Notes under the pieces: model-generated | What the model was told of the DNA's origin: nothing | The model's input: only the letters and a program-made list of their open reading frames with translations | The model's database searches: none | DNA from: JAGOMX01 sp041738135 | GTDB taxonomy: Bacteria > Pseudomonadota > Alphaproteobacteria > JAGOMX01 | NCBI GenBank assembly: GCA_041738135.1 | Contig: JBGSQK010000077.1 | Location: forward strand, 62,001-126,000 | Length of the DNA stretch: 64,000 bases | Direction of reading: 5' to 3' | Shown: positions 8,209 through 16,738 of the stretch, one piece after another | Layout: the number at the start of each line of letters is the position of its first letter | Position numbering within the stretch: the first letter of the stretch is position 1 | Program-made: the position numbers and the translations under genes

Positions 8209-9455
8209 GATATATAACTTTCAGTAATGGACTGATAAACAGCCGTTTTGAACTGCTTATCGATTTTGTAAATGGTGGGCATAAGATGTGTCATTATGAT
8301 GGCAATGAGCTCTTCTTTTGGGTCAACAAAGAAACCCGTATGCCCTGCGCCGGTCCAAAAATATTCGCCGGGGGTGCCAATAATATTGGCCTTTGCGGGA
8401 TCCAACATAACAGCCATACCCATACCATAACCATAACCTTGTGGGCTCAATGAGCCTAAATTATTGGCATTGAAACTTCTAATATCTCCGGGCAAATGGT
8501 TGGTGGTGATCAAGTCAATGGTTTTGGGGCTTAATAATTGTTTCTCGCCATACCTGCCCTTATTAAGGAACATGGTAGCTAGTTTTAGATAGTCGCTAAT
8601 GGTAGATACCATCCCTCCGCCACCACTATTCAAGGTGCTAGGCTTATTAGTGTGTTCAAAACCTATATTAGCTAATTTTTGCCCTTGGAATTTATCTCTC
8701 AATTCTGAAGGCAATGCTTGACCGAAATAATAAAATGGAGAAAGCCGATCCCATTTTTCCTCAGGTGCGTAAAAACCCGTATCTTGCATGCCCAATGGAT
8801 CACACACACTTGATTTGATTAGTTCATCAAGTTTTGTCCCTGCCATAATTTCCAAAACATGACCGAGGATATCACTTGAATAACTGTAATTCCATTTGGT
8901 CCCTGGTGAAAATAGCAATGGCGTCTGTGTTATAATTTGTACAAAATCCTCGACCTTCATTTTCGATAGATTGTTTATGATGAGTCCCTTTTTTCGATAC
9001 ATTTCATCCACAGGGGTCTTGAATAGTAAGTCATAGGTAATCCCAGATGTATGCGTTAATAAATCGAGCATATTCATCTCACGCTCTTGCTTGACCGTTT
9101 TATAGTCTTCAGCCGTCCCACCCGCAAAAACTTCCATATTTTTAAATTCAGGAATAAATTTAGAAACAGGCGTGTCTAATTGAAAAAATCCTCTTTCATA
9201 AAGTATCATAGCTGCAACTGTCGTAATTGGCTTGGTCATGGAGAAAAGGCCGAAGATAGCATCCTCCCGCATGGGGATATTCTTTTCTATATTCAACATA
9301 CCCGTACTTTGACAGTGCACCACTTCTCCACGACGGGCCACCAGCGTAACAGTGCCAGCCAGATCTCCTCGATCCACATAGCCTTTGGTCAGCTCATTGA
9401 TCCGCTCGAGTCGCTTGCTGCTCATCCCCACATTTTCTGGTTTGCTTGTAATCAT
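8205..9455 (-). CDS. Serine hydrolase, class C beta-lactamase fold / family VIII esterase (copy 2)
   Basis: Paralogue of the adjacent downstream gene, 416 residues. It shares the opening MITSKPENVGMSSKRLERIN, the nucleophile motif SMTK near residue 74, WNYSYS for the tyrosine motif, and YFWTGAGHTGFFVDPKEEL at the end, closer to the family consensus than copy 1 (HTG kept, HTI in copy 1). No signal peptide. It starts seven bases after the stop of an epoxide-hydrolase-like gene, so all three form one operon, and a frameshifted third copy lies upstream of that. GAGGGG precedes the ATG at close range. Confidence 0.86.
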   Translation of the reverse strand: MITSKPENVGMSSKRLERINELTKGYVDRGDLAGTVTLVARRGEVVHCQSTGMLNIEKNIPMREDAIFGLFSMTKPITTVAAMILYERGFFQLDTPVSKFIPEFKNMEVFAGGTAEDYKTVKQEREMNMLDLLTHTSGITYDLLFKTPVDEMYRKKGLIINNLSKMKVEDFVQIITQTPLLFSPGTKWNYSYSSDILGHVLEIMAGTKLDELIKSSVCDPLGMQDTGFYAPEEKWDRLSPFYYFGQALPSELRDKFQGQKLANIGFEHTNKPSTLNSGGGGMVSTISDYLKLATMFLNKGRYGEKQLLSPKTIDLITTNHLPGDIRSFNANNLGSLSPQGYGYGMGMAVMLDPAKANIIGTPGEYFWTGAGHTGFFVDPKEELIAIIMTHLMPTIYKIDKQFKTAVYQSITESYIS

Positions 9456-9462
9456 GGGCCCC

Positions 9463-10395
9463 TCAATCTATTGGCACGGAAGGTTTAGGAAAGCCAGGGA
9501 CATTTTCACCCAACAACCAAGCTTTCAATATGACATTGACCTCATCGGGCACATCATTTTGCACAAAGTGGCTGGCTCCTGGGATGTAACGGATGGTGAA
9601 ATCTTCCACGTACTTCTCAGTTCCTAAGGCCATATGTATTCCTAAAGCAATATCATCCTCACCCCAAATCATAAGGGTGGGTACCTTCAACTTTTCACTA
9701 GCATGAGCCGCTAATGCTTTAGCGTCCTGAAACCCATATCTAAACGCAGCCCTATACCAATTTAGCATTGCCTTTAAACCACCTGGACGCATTATATTCA
9801 TTACATAAAGGTTCACATCCTCTTGCGTCAACTTACCCCTATGCAACAAGCCTCCATAAAAGGCTTTCTTATAGAACGAGCCATTGTTGCGGGTAAATAC
9901 ATACTCCCATAACCACGGAATCTGAAAGGCAAATGCATACCATGATTTCTTGAGCTGACGCCACTTTCTCAACTCACTAGCAGCAATAACTGGATGGGGT
10001 ACATTCATGATAACCATCTTATCCAGCAGACCAATTTTTTGTATGGCATAGCTCCACGCCACCAAACCTCCCCAATCGTGTGCAATCAAGGTGACTGTCT
10101 TGCAATTGGCTGCTTTTACCAACCGCAGCACATCGGCCATAAGTTTTTCCATAGGATATTCAGAAACAGTTGGTGGGCTGTAAGTCTTCCCATATCCCCG
10201 TTGATTAGGCGCCCAAACCTTGTATCCTAAATCAGCCAACAACGGCATCTGATGACGCCATGAGTAAGCCTGCTCAGGGAAGCCATGTAAAAACAAAGCC
10301 AGGTTCTTGCTGGATTGATCGCCACACATGTAGACCTCAAAATCCATACCATCTAGCTTGAGTATTTGTGACGTTACTTCATGTTCCATGACCAT
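9463..10395 (-). CDS. Alpha/beta hydrolase, epoxide-hydrolase-like
   Basis: A 310-residue alpha/beta hydrolase. The oxyanion-hole motif HGFPEQAYSW is near residue 38, the nucleophile elbow is IAHDWGG near residue 110 (Asp nucleophile, as in epoxide hydrolases and haloalkane dehalogenases), the acid probably lies in WGEDD near residue 249 and the base is the His of GASHF near residue 279. The protein is cytoplasmic (no signal). It is the first gene of an operon with two serine hydrolases. Start could be either of two ATGs two codons apart. The substrate cannot be told from sequence. Confidence 0.88.
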   Translation of the reverse strand: MVMEHEVTSQILKLDGMDFEVYMCGDQSSKNLALFLHGFPEQAYSWRHQMPLLADLGYKVWAPNQRGYGKTYSPPTVSEYPMEKLMADVLRLVKAANCKTVTLIAHDWGGLVAWSYAIQKIGLLDKMVIMNVPHPVIAASELRKWRQLKKSWYAFAFQIPWLWEYVFTRNNGSFYKKAFYGGLLHRGKLTQEDVNLYVMNIMRPGGLKAMLNWYRAAFRYGFQDAKALAAHASEKLKVPTLMIWGEDDIALGIHMALGTEKYVEDFTIRYIPGASHFVQNDVPDEVNVILKAWLLGENVPGFPKPSVPID

Positions 10396-10454
10396 ATACT
10401 TTCCACAGGTTACATTTTGATTATACTATGATTTCGCTTATGAAAGATTAATAT

Positions 10455-10738
10455 TTAATGGGATTCGATTAAACTCTGATACACAGCCACTCTGAATTGC
10501 TTATCGGTTTTATACAATCCAGGAGGTGATTCTTGAGTCATAAAAATGCCAATAAGTTCTCCCTGGGATCCACAAAGAACGATGTATGCATAGCGCCATG
10601 CCAAAAATACTCGCCAGGCGTACCTAAGATATTCGCTTTAGCGGGATCAAACATAACTGCAAAACCCAAGCCCGAAACGAAACCAAATCCCGGATTGGTT
10701 AAGGTGCCAATATGATGAGAAAAGCTCAAATTCGTTTA
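10455..10738 (-). pseudogene. Remnant of a third serine hydrolase copy (5' truncated and frameshifted)
   Basis: The minus strand encodes the C-terminal quarter of the same serine hydrolase family: LGFAVMFDPAKANILGTPGE, WHGAMHTSFFVDPRE, then, after loss of one base near 10560, the tail continues in another frame as MTQESPPGLYKTDKQF and VAVYQSLIESH. The paralogues read DKQFKTAVYQS at the same place. Everything upstream of this point is missing, and the next gene begins within about ten bases. So an ancestral triplication around the epoxide-hydrolase gene has partly decayed. Confidence 0.88.
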
Positions 10739-10744
10739 AAAGGA

Positions 10745-11695
10745 TTAATGAGAGCCAACTGCCCGATGCAGACGGTCGTTTATGGCAACGCCCAGCCCGT
10801 CCATGGGCACCGGCATGACGGCGATAGCTTTGCATTCAAGAGCGTCCAATTGATGAAGATAGGAAAATAAATTTGCCGCAGCTTCAACCACATCACCGGT
10901 GGGGCTGAGATTTAATGTGGATATACCGCCTGTCAACACCTTAGGACCAAAAGCGAGCAAAACCTCCCGCTGCCCTACCTCAGTAACATTCAAACGAACA
11001 GGGTGTCTTGGAGAGTAGTGCTTCAACAGCATACCTGGAGAGTTAATTGGTGCGTCAGCATTCGCTGACACCACAGGACAGACCTGAGTAATCATTTCGA
11101 AAGATAAACCACCAGGCCTTAAAATAACCCCCACATCTCCGGTAGCATCCACCACAGTTGACTCCAAACCTACCTTACAAGGACCACCGTCCAGAATTAA
11201 GCGCGGTTCATCCAAATATTGGAATCCATCAAATACATGTTGTGCCGTTGTAGGGCTGATACAATTTGAAGGATTGGCGCTGGGTGCTGCCAAAGGACAT
11301 TCAGCTGCAATAATCAGCTCACGCATAACCGCATGGGCCGGACAGCGAATAGCAATAGTTTCAAGCCCTGCGCTTACCAAATGGGAAACTGATGCATCCT
11401 TACGACGAGGTAAAACCAATGTTAAAGGCCCTGGCCAGAAAGTTGCTGCAAGTTTTTCCGCCAATGGGGTAAAGTCCACATACAACTTCGCTTGATCGAT
11501 GGAAGCCACATGTACTATCAACGGGTTAAATTGCGGCCGGCCCTTAGTTGCATAAATCTTCGCCACTGCCAAATCATTGGTGGCATCCGCTGCCAATCCA
11601 TATACGGTTTCTGTAGGCACCCCAATGAGATGCCCTTGCTGCAATAACCTTGCGGCCTGTTCTATATGTTCACTGGTCGGCTTTAAGATATTCAT
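10745..11695 (-). CDS. tsaC: L-threonylcarbamoyladenylate synthase (Sua5/YrdC type)
   Basis: Makes threonylcarbamoyl-AMP from threonine, bicarbonate and ATP, the first step of the universal t6A37 tRNA modification. The YrdC domain (residues 1-190) shows GVPTETVYGLAADA, the KGRP substrate loop, and APSANPS. A further 110 residues with the NSPGMLLKHYSPRHPV linker make it the long Sua5 form (316 residues) rather than short TsaC. Cytoplasmic. The decayed hydrolase stump lies immediately downstream. Very secure family call. Confidence 0.95.
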   Translation of the reverse strand: MNILKPTSEHIEQAARLLQQGHLIGVPTETVYGLAADATNDLAVAKIYATKGRPQFNPLIVHVASIDQAKLYVDFTPLAEKLAATFWPGPLTLVLPRRKDASVSHLVSAGLETIAIRCPAHAVMRELIIAAECPLAAPSANPSNCISPTTAQHVFDGFQYLDEPRLILDGGPCKVGLESTVVDATGDVGVILRPGGLSFEMITQVCPVVSANADAPINSPGMLLKHYSPRHPVRLNVTEVGQREVLLAFGPKVLTGGISTLNLSPTGDVVEAAANLFSYLHQLDALECKAIAVMPVPMDGLGVAINDRLHRAVGSH

Positions 11696-11764
11696 AAAAA
11701 ATTCCGTGCGTTTTGATTCAAAAACTTATACACCTAAATAAGAAAAATGAACAGGAGAACCATC

Positions 11765-12235
11765 ATGTCTAATTTAGTTGAAGCACGCATATCAGAACAT
11801 AATCTGGAACTACCTAATCCAGCGGCACCTGCGGCTACATACGTTCCATATCGCATCCACAATAATGTGGTTTATATTTCAGGCCAATTACCCATTTGGA
11901 ATGGTGAATTAAAGTATGTGGGCAAACTTGGTGCCGACTATGATATGGAACAAGGACAAGAAGCCGCACGTCTGTGCGCCCTCAACATCTTGGCCCAACT
12001 AAAGCATGCCTGCAATGGCGATTGGAGTCGCGTAGAAGCCTGTATCCGCTTAGGTGGTTTTGTAAACTGCGTTGACAGCTTTACGGATCAACCAAAAGTT
12101 ATAAATGGCGCATCAGAACTTATGATCCAAGTTTTTGGTGATGCAGGCCTCCACGCCCGCGCCGCTGTGGGTGTAAATACGCTTCCCTTGGGCGTAGCGG
12201 TAGAAATTGATGCCATGTTTGCTTTGAAATCGTAG
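11765..12235 (+). CDS. RidA/YjgF-family protein
   Basis: The 156-residue product belongs to the RidA/YjgF/YER057c/UK114 family, whose best-known members hydrolyse reactive enamine/imine intermediates made by PLP enzymes. The core shows NNVVYISGQLPIWNGELKYV, ILAQLKHACNGDWSRVEACI and the conserved Arg of HARAAVGVNTLPLGVAVEID. It belongs to the longer branch typical of alphaproteobacteria. I start at the ATG at 11765 because AGGAGAA is eight bases upstream; a reading from 11747 has no ribosome site. Exact substrate unknown. Confidence 0.92.
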   Translation: MSNLVEARISEHNLELPNPAAPAATYVPYRIHNNVVYISGQLPIWNGELKYVGKLGADYDMEQGQEAARLCALNILAQLKHACNGDWSRVEACIRLGGFVNCVDSFTDQPKVINGASELMIQVFGDAGLHARAAVGVNTLPLGVAVEIDAMFALKS

Positions 12236-12315
12236 ACTTATGGCAAGAATAAGGGTATAAGACATAGTATTAATTATGGTGCTCGTTTAGCATATTTAAG
12301 AATTGAAAGATTAAA

Positions 12316-13362
12316 ATGAAATTTCTCGACCAAGTTAAGATTTATTTGAAGAGTGGTGACGGCGGAAATGGTTGCGTCAGTTTTCGTCGTGAGAAATTCA
12401 TCGAGTTTGGTGGCCCAAACGGTGGTGATGGTGGTCGCGGTGGCGATATCATATTAGAAGCCGTTGAGAATCTGAACACTCTCATCGACTATCGCTATCA
12501 GCAACACTTTCGTGCCCAAAAGGGCCATGATGGTATGGGTAGCGACCGTTACGGCGCTAAGGGTAAGAGTATTACGCTTAAAGTACCTATCGGAACACAA
12601 GTCTTCAGCGATGACAAATCATGCGTTTTGGCCGATTTAATCCAGCCAGGACAACAACTTGTTCTCCTTAAAGGCGGTGATGGCGGTCATGGTAACATGC
12701 ACTTTAAATCCTCCACGAACAGAGCCCCTCGAAGAGCTGATCCCGGTTGGCCCGGAGAAGAAATGTGGGTTTGGTTGAGGCTGAAGCTTATTGCTGACGC
12801 CGGTCTCATCGGTATGCCCAATGCTGGTAAATCCACATTCTTGTCCGTGGTATCACGCGCCAAACCAAAAATTGCAGATTACCCCTTCACCACTTTGGCA
12901 CCACAACTAGGAGTGGTCTACATTGATGGTAAAGAGTTTACACTGGCAGATACTCCAGGTCTCATTGAAGGCGCCCATGAAGGCGTTGGCTTAGGTCACC
13001 GCTTCCTTGGACACGTGGAACGCTGTCGCGTTTTGCTTCACCTGGTGGATGGCACCGACGAGAACTTCGTCAAAAACTACAAGACGATCCGCAATGAATT
13101 GCAACTGTATGATCCGATGTTAGGCGATAAAATAGAGATACTAGCTCTCAACAAGTGTGACGCTCTAACTGATGATGTGATCAAGAAACGCAAGAAAGCC
13201 CTGGAGAAAGCTGCAGGACATGAAGTTTTTTGCATTTCAGGTGTCAGCCGTGAAGGCATTGAGACAGTTTTGAGACAATTACTAAGCCATATACAGGAAG
13301 CAAAGGATGAAGAGGCTGTATCCACTGTCAATTTAGAGTATACTGATTTAGAAAATAACTAA
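12316..13362 (+). CDS. obgE: Obg-family GTPase
   Basis: Essential ribosome-associated GTPase acting in 50S assembly and stress control. The glycine-rich Obg domain fills residues 1-158 (GGNGCVSFRREKF, GGPNGGDGGRGGD), followed by the G domain: G1 GMPNAGKST near residue 166, DTPG (G3), NKCD (G4) and the SGVSREG G5. Length 348 with only a short acidic tail, so the OCT domain of some family members is absent. The usual upstream partner genes rplU/rpmA are not next to it here. Cytoplasmic. Confidence 0.97.
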   Translation: MKFLDQVKIYLKSGDGGNGCVSFRREKFIEFGGPNGGDGGRGGDIILEAVENLNTLIDYRYQQHFRAQKGHDGMGSDRYGAKGKSITLKVPIGTQVFSDDKSCVLADLIQPGQQLVLLKGGDGGHGNMHFKSSTNRAPRRADPGWPGEEMWVWLRLKLIADAGLIGMPNAGKSTFLSVVSRAKPKIADYPFTTLAPQLGVVYIDGKEFTLADTPGLIEGAHEGVGLGHRFLGHVERCRVLLHLVDGTDENFVKNYKTIRNELQLYDPMLGDKIEILALNKCDALTDDVIKKRKKALEKAAGHEVFCISGVSREGIETVLRQLLSHIQEAKDEEAVSTVNLEYTDLENN

Positions 13363-13395
13363 GATACTTTTTTTTAATTTGAATGGTGAAATAAT

Positions 13396-14097
13396 ATGAG
13401 ATATCTAACTGCTTTCCCCCTGCTTGCGCTCACCTTTTCTACTGCTTATTCAAGCGACCAGAATCCACCTTTAGAACGCCGGGCTCTCGTTATCGATGAT
13501 GATGAATTGAATCGGACGCTTGTTTCGAGGACCATCCGTAAATCCAGCCTAGATAAAGGTATCAAGCTTTCTATAGACACCGCAGAGAATGGAGCAGAAG
13601 GTTTAGAAAAATACATGGCGTCTGTATATGACTTAGTCGTAACAGATTTGAACATGCCTGGTGAGATTCAGGGCGATGAGTTAGGTCAACAAATTAGAGA
13701 GATTCCAAGGTCTAGACGACCCAGCTTGGTACTATATAGTAGCCAAGCAAGTAAGGTCCAAAGCAAAACACACGATGATTTAACGGTCACTAACGAACTA
13801 AAACGGATAGCCATTGAACGCCCGAAGCTAGAAAAGCAGTTGGCATATTGGCAACTTTGTTTAAACACAACCAAATATGGACAGAAACGCCATAGAAATG
13901 CTAAATCAGCTGATTACAATCGCAGGATTGATGAAATTATCTTTGAACTTAAAAAACTTGGTAAACGTAAACGGTATTTTGACCTTAAACTTAAAAAACC
14001 AGTTTTTGATGCATATGTTGATAAAAGCACGACTGAGCTTACAAAGGTGACGGAAGAAATATTTAGCACGTTCTCTAGAAAGAATTCCGAACAGTAA
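13396..14097 (+). CDS. Exported receiver-domain protein with a long internal helical insertion
   Basis: A 233-residue product with an apparent Sec signal peptide (RYLTAFPLLALTFSTAYS) followed by a CheY-like receiver. The acidic pocket is VIDDDE (Asp34-36), the phospho-acceptor is Asp84 in VVTDLNMPG, the Thr/Ser is Ser115 in LVLYSS, and the lysine is probably Lys210 in FDAYVDKS. Between Ser115 and Lys210 lies about 85 charged, helical residues, where normal receivers need about 20. No output domain follows. Receiver domains normally work in the cytoplasm with ATP-dependent kinases, so an exported one is odd. It follows obgE by 33 bases, possibly in one transcript. Role unknown. Confidence 0.75.
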   Translation: MRYLTAFPLLALTFSTAYSSDQNPPLERRALVIDDDELNRTLVSRTIRKSSLDKGIKLSIDTAENGAEGLEKYMASVYDLVVTDLNMPGEIQGDELGQQIREIPRSRRPSLVLYSSQASKVQSKTHDDLTVTNELKRIAIERPKLEKQLAYWQLCLNTTKYGQKRHRNAKSADYNRRIDEIIFELKKLGKRKRYFDLKLKKPVFDAYVDKSTTELTKVTEEIFSTFSRKNSEQ

Positions 14098-14099
14098 CC

Positions 14100-14134
14100 C
14101 TGGTGTCCTACACACTGAGTGAATTGGACACCAG
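14100..14134. terminator. Stem-loop between convergent genes
   Basis: A nine-base perfect stem, CTGGTGTCC (14100-14108) and GGACACCAG (14126-14134), lies between the convergent receiver-domain and Sel1-type genes. There is no strong T-run on either side, so this is a terminator-like hairpin rather than a textbook intrinsic terminator. Confidence 0.45.
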
Positions 14135-14146
14135 CAAGTTAAATCA

Positions 14147-15424
14147 TTAATTTTCAGCCTCAAGCCTCAAATCACGGAGTTTCTTAGCCAGCAAGTCTTT
14201 GATGGACTTGTTTCTGACACGCTGTTCTGACAGAAAACACTTTTCCTCAAATCCATGCAGACTGAGCATGAAGTCTGTAAGATACAAACGCAATTCATCG
14301 TTATTATTGCCTTTCTTCCAATCTTTCTCGAAAGACTTATACATGCGTTTTAACTCAGCAATTGAACCATCTATATGAAAGTCCTTACTGCGAGGAAAGC
14401 TTTTATCTTGGCTTAGATCGTAAAGCCAATGTCGCAATGTCACATACTGATTATAGGTCTGCGTAAGGTCACTGATTAACTCGTTTTTTAATTGCTCTTG
14501 GGCGATGGCGGCTTTCTCTTTACCAGTTTTACCTTTTTGCTTCGTCGTTTTGGCCTTAGGCAAATTTTCTTTGGAAACTTTGTATTTGAGGTACTCAATA
14601 AAACCTTCATTAACAGGAATTGGTGATAGCCAATTCTTGTAATAATCATCTGCGAGTAATAGGTGCTCAAGGGCTTTACTTCTATTTCCTTGCAATAAAT
14701 ACACGACAGCTATCATGGGCGTCACCAGATATTTATCCTCCACTTGAAGGAAATAATGCAATGCGCGCTTCAACTGATTCTCCTCCAGGTCTACCGCATA
14801 GAGCGAGTGGTACCCTAGAAAAAGGCAACTGAATTGAGAGCCTTGATCTGCTGCCTCTACAAAATACCCCAAAGCTTCTATGCTATCACCAATGGTTCCC
14901 CTACAGCCAATTTTGTTGAACAAGCAATATGCTAGCATTACTTTTGCCGGAAGATAATGCTTTGCAGCTGCCACTCGATATAAAGTTAAGGCTGCTATTT
15001 TACTTAGTTTTGTAGCTTCAACTCCATTACCATATTGAAGACAATGAGCAAGATTAAAGACAACTGTTGGATTACCATGGTCCTGCATAGACAATAACGT
15101 GCGATATGCTTCATTTTTCATGTCATCCGTCGATATGAGATGCTGAGGTTGTAACAAAAGACAAGCTAACTTTAATTGGTTCTCTTCAGTGCCATCCTTA
15201 GCTTTTTCCCTATAGGTTTCCAGCAATTTCGTTTCCAGATCAAATGGTGTAGGGGCTGTAAGAGGCTTTATCAAACTATCGGCAGTCTGTCTGCGAACAA
15301 CAAGAGGAATTGCAGGTGGACTTAGTTTCATGGATCCTAACGTTCTTTCCTCTTGGGAACCATGACAGAACTCCATACCCATTATACTTATTAATACCGC
15401 TAAAATCGTGAACTTCTTACTCAT
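14147..15424 (-). CDS. Exported Sel1/TPR-like repeat protein
   Basis: The 425-residue product has a signal peptide (ILAVLISIMGMEFCHGS). Residues 120-250 contain Sel1-type helical repeats, for example FNLAHCLQYGNGVEATKLSK, LTLYRVAAAKHYLPAKVMLAYCLF, and ALGYFVEAADQGSQFSCLFLGY (given in parts). Sel1 repeats form solenoids that bind proteins, and exported Sel1 proteins occur in envelope stress pathways and as host-interaction factors. The C-terminal half (residues 280-425) is highly charged and helical. Partner unknown. Confidence 0.7.
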   Translation of the reverse strand: MSKKFTILAVLISIMGMEFCHGSQEERTLGSMKLSPPAIPLVVRRQTADSLIKPLTAPTPFDLETKLLETYREKAKDGTEENQLKLACLLLQPQHLISTDDMKNEAYRTLLSMQDHGNPTVVFNLAHCLQYGNGVEATKLSKIAALTLYRVAAAKHYLPAKVMLAYCLFNKIGCRGTIGDSIEALGYFVEAADQGSQFSCLFLGYHSLYAVDLEENQLKRALHYFLQVEDKYLVTPMIAVVYLLQGNRSKALEHLLLADDYYKNWLSPIPVNEGFIEYLKYKVSKENLPKAKTTKQKGKTGKEKAAIAQEQLKNELISDLTQTYNQYVTLRHWLYDLSQDKSFPRSKDFHIDGSIAELKRMYKSFEKDWKKGNNNDELRLYLTDFMLSLHGFEEKCFLSEQRVRNKSIKDLLAKKLRDLRLEAEN

Positions 15425-15478
15425 CCAATATTCCCCTAAGTATATTTCAAGGGATTAACCTATAATACAAGAGCGGTT

Positions 15479-16192
15479 TTAGTCAAGAGAAACAGTTCGT
15501 TGCGGTACATCAAATGCTTTAAGTTCCAAAAGCCAGTCCAGCTTGGATGATATTAAACTATGTTCCCCTTGGCCAAAATGAAGTTGAAACGCTCTTAATA
15601 CGTTTTCTGTTTGTGGATCTAAGAATCCCGTAACATCTAATTGATAGCCATACACCTTAAGTTTTAGTTGTAAGTCATATGTGGAATATGTCTTAATCAA
15701 TGGCTCCCCCTCGGGATAAAGACCAATTCCATTAGAAGCCAACCATTTCCAATCAAAATACGTTCCTGGGTCCACTTTACGTCCAGGCGCTATGTCGCTG
15801 TGCCCCAGAATGTGAAAAGGCAAAATGGCATGTCTGTCGATTATTCCTTTGCTAAGAATTGCAAGTGCTGACATCTGTGCCGCAGTAAAGTTCCTATCTC
15901 CAGAATTCACCAGCTCTATGCCTATGGAGTTGCTGTTCAGACTAACATCATCCTCCCAAGCACTGATGCCAGCATGCCAAGCTCGTTTGCCTTCGGGAAC
16001 AAGGCTGTAGACTTGTCCCTCTTCATCTATCAAATAATGTGCACTGACCTTTTGTCCTGCTGGGTTGGTGGTGGTGAGCCATTCCAAAGATTGCTCTAAG
16101 TTGCCTTCCGTAAAATGATAAATCAGATACTTAATGCGAGAACATGTAGGTCTTTCATCAAAATTTGGTGAAGAATAGTCTATTATATGCAT
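15479..16192 (-). CDS. N-acetylmuramoyl-L-alanine amidase (AmpD/AmiD type)
   Basis: A zinc amidase of the Amidase_2 family that cleaves the bond between MurNAc (or anhydro-MurNAc) and the stem peptide. Residues 20-150 hold the domain: YHFTEG (first zinc His), WHAGISAWEDD, NSNSIGIELVN and GHSDIAPGRKVDPG (second zinc His, catalytic Lys and Asp). A C-terminal peptidoglycan-binding-like helical domain follows (residues 170-230, LKVYGYQLDVTGFLDPQTENV). At 237 residues it matches AmiD layout, but I see no signal peptide or lipobox, so it may act in the cytoplasm on recycled muropeptides like AmpD. Confidence 0.9.
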   Translation of the reverse strand: MHIIDYSSPNFDERPTCSRIKYLIYHFTEGNLEQSLEWLTTTNPAGQKVSAHYLIDEEGQVYSLVPEGKRAWHAGISAWEDDVSLNSNSIGIELVNSGDRNFTAAQMSALAILSKGIIDRHAILPFHILGHSDIAPGRKVDPGTYFDWKWLASNGIGLYPEGEPLIKTYSTYDLQLKLKVYGYQLDVTGFLDPQTENVLRAFQLHFGQGEHSLISSKLDWLLELKAFDVPQRTVSLD

Positions 16193-16219
16193 CCTATGGA
16201 GTCAGCCTGATCCCAACAA

Positions 16220-16717
16220 TTACTTTGATTTAACATAGATATTTTGAGCCATTCGCAACCAAAAATAATGTTTTTCGTCCGCGACATCCCTGTATATAAG
16301 TCCAATATCATAATCTGGAATATCCTCAATTTCCATTTGTTTGCCCGTCAGCAAAGGAACAGAATGGTTGAGTAATCTACCATTTACGGCTGTTGCTCTT
16401 GTAAATGCTTCATAGTCCCCAAATGCTTTGGTTACAAAACAGGTCACATACCCGCCTTGATTCTTGTGATAAGCAAATTGTACCGGTAGGTTTTTTTCTA
16501 CTAGAGCCTTTTGTAGGGCTAAAGTTTCATCATCTGCCACCTTTCGATCAGCCTTAAAGAACAGTCGCCCCTCGATGAATTCTTTTATATCTGCCTGTTG
16601 GTCTTCTACCATGCATACCAAAGGCTTTCTAGGGAGATCTTGTTGATTGGCATCACTGGCAAACGTTGGTGAAATGATGAAAGAGATTAGTAATATGATG
16701 GTAAAAAAACGTGGCAT
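16220..16717 (-). CDS. Exported hypothetical protein
   Basis: Unrecognised 165-residue product with a clear signal peptide (FFTIILLISFIISPTFAS). The mature protein shows no repeat or catalytic motif; a central segment (VQFAYHKNQGGYVTCFVTKA) and the aromatic end (HYFWLRMAQNIYVKSK) look globular. It lies between the amidase gene and dnaE on the same strand. Function unknown. Confidence 0.6.
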   Translation of the reverse strand: MPRFFTIILLISFIISPTFASDANQQDLPRKPLVCMVEDQQADIKEFIEGRLFFKADRKVADDETLALQKALVEKNLPVQFAYHKNQGGYVTCFVTKAFGDYEAFTRATAVNGRLLNHSVPLLTGKQMEIEDIPDYDIGLIYRDVADEKHYFWLRMAQNIYVKSK

Positions 16718-16738
16718 GGTTAGCTCCCCTTTGAGTTT

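Noticed and set aside
6943..9455. Beta-lactamase antibiotic resistance genes
   Set aside because: Fold matches class C enzymes, but there is no signal peptide and the third motif is of the esterase type; resistance cannot be supported.
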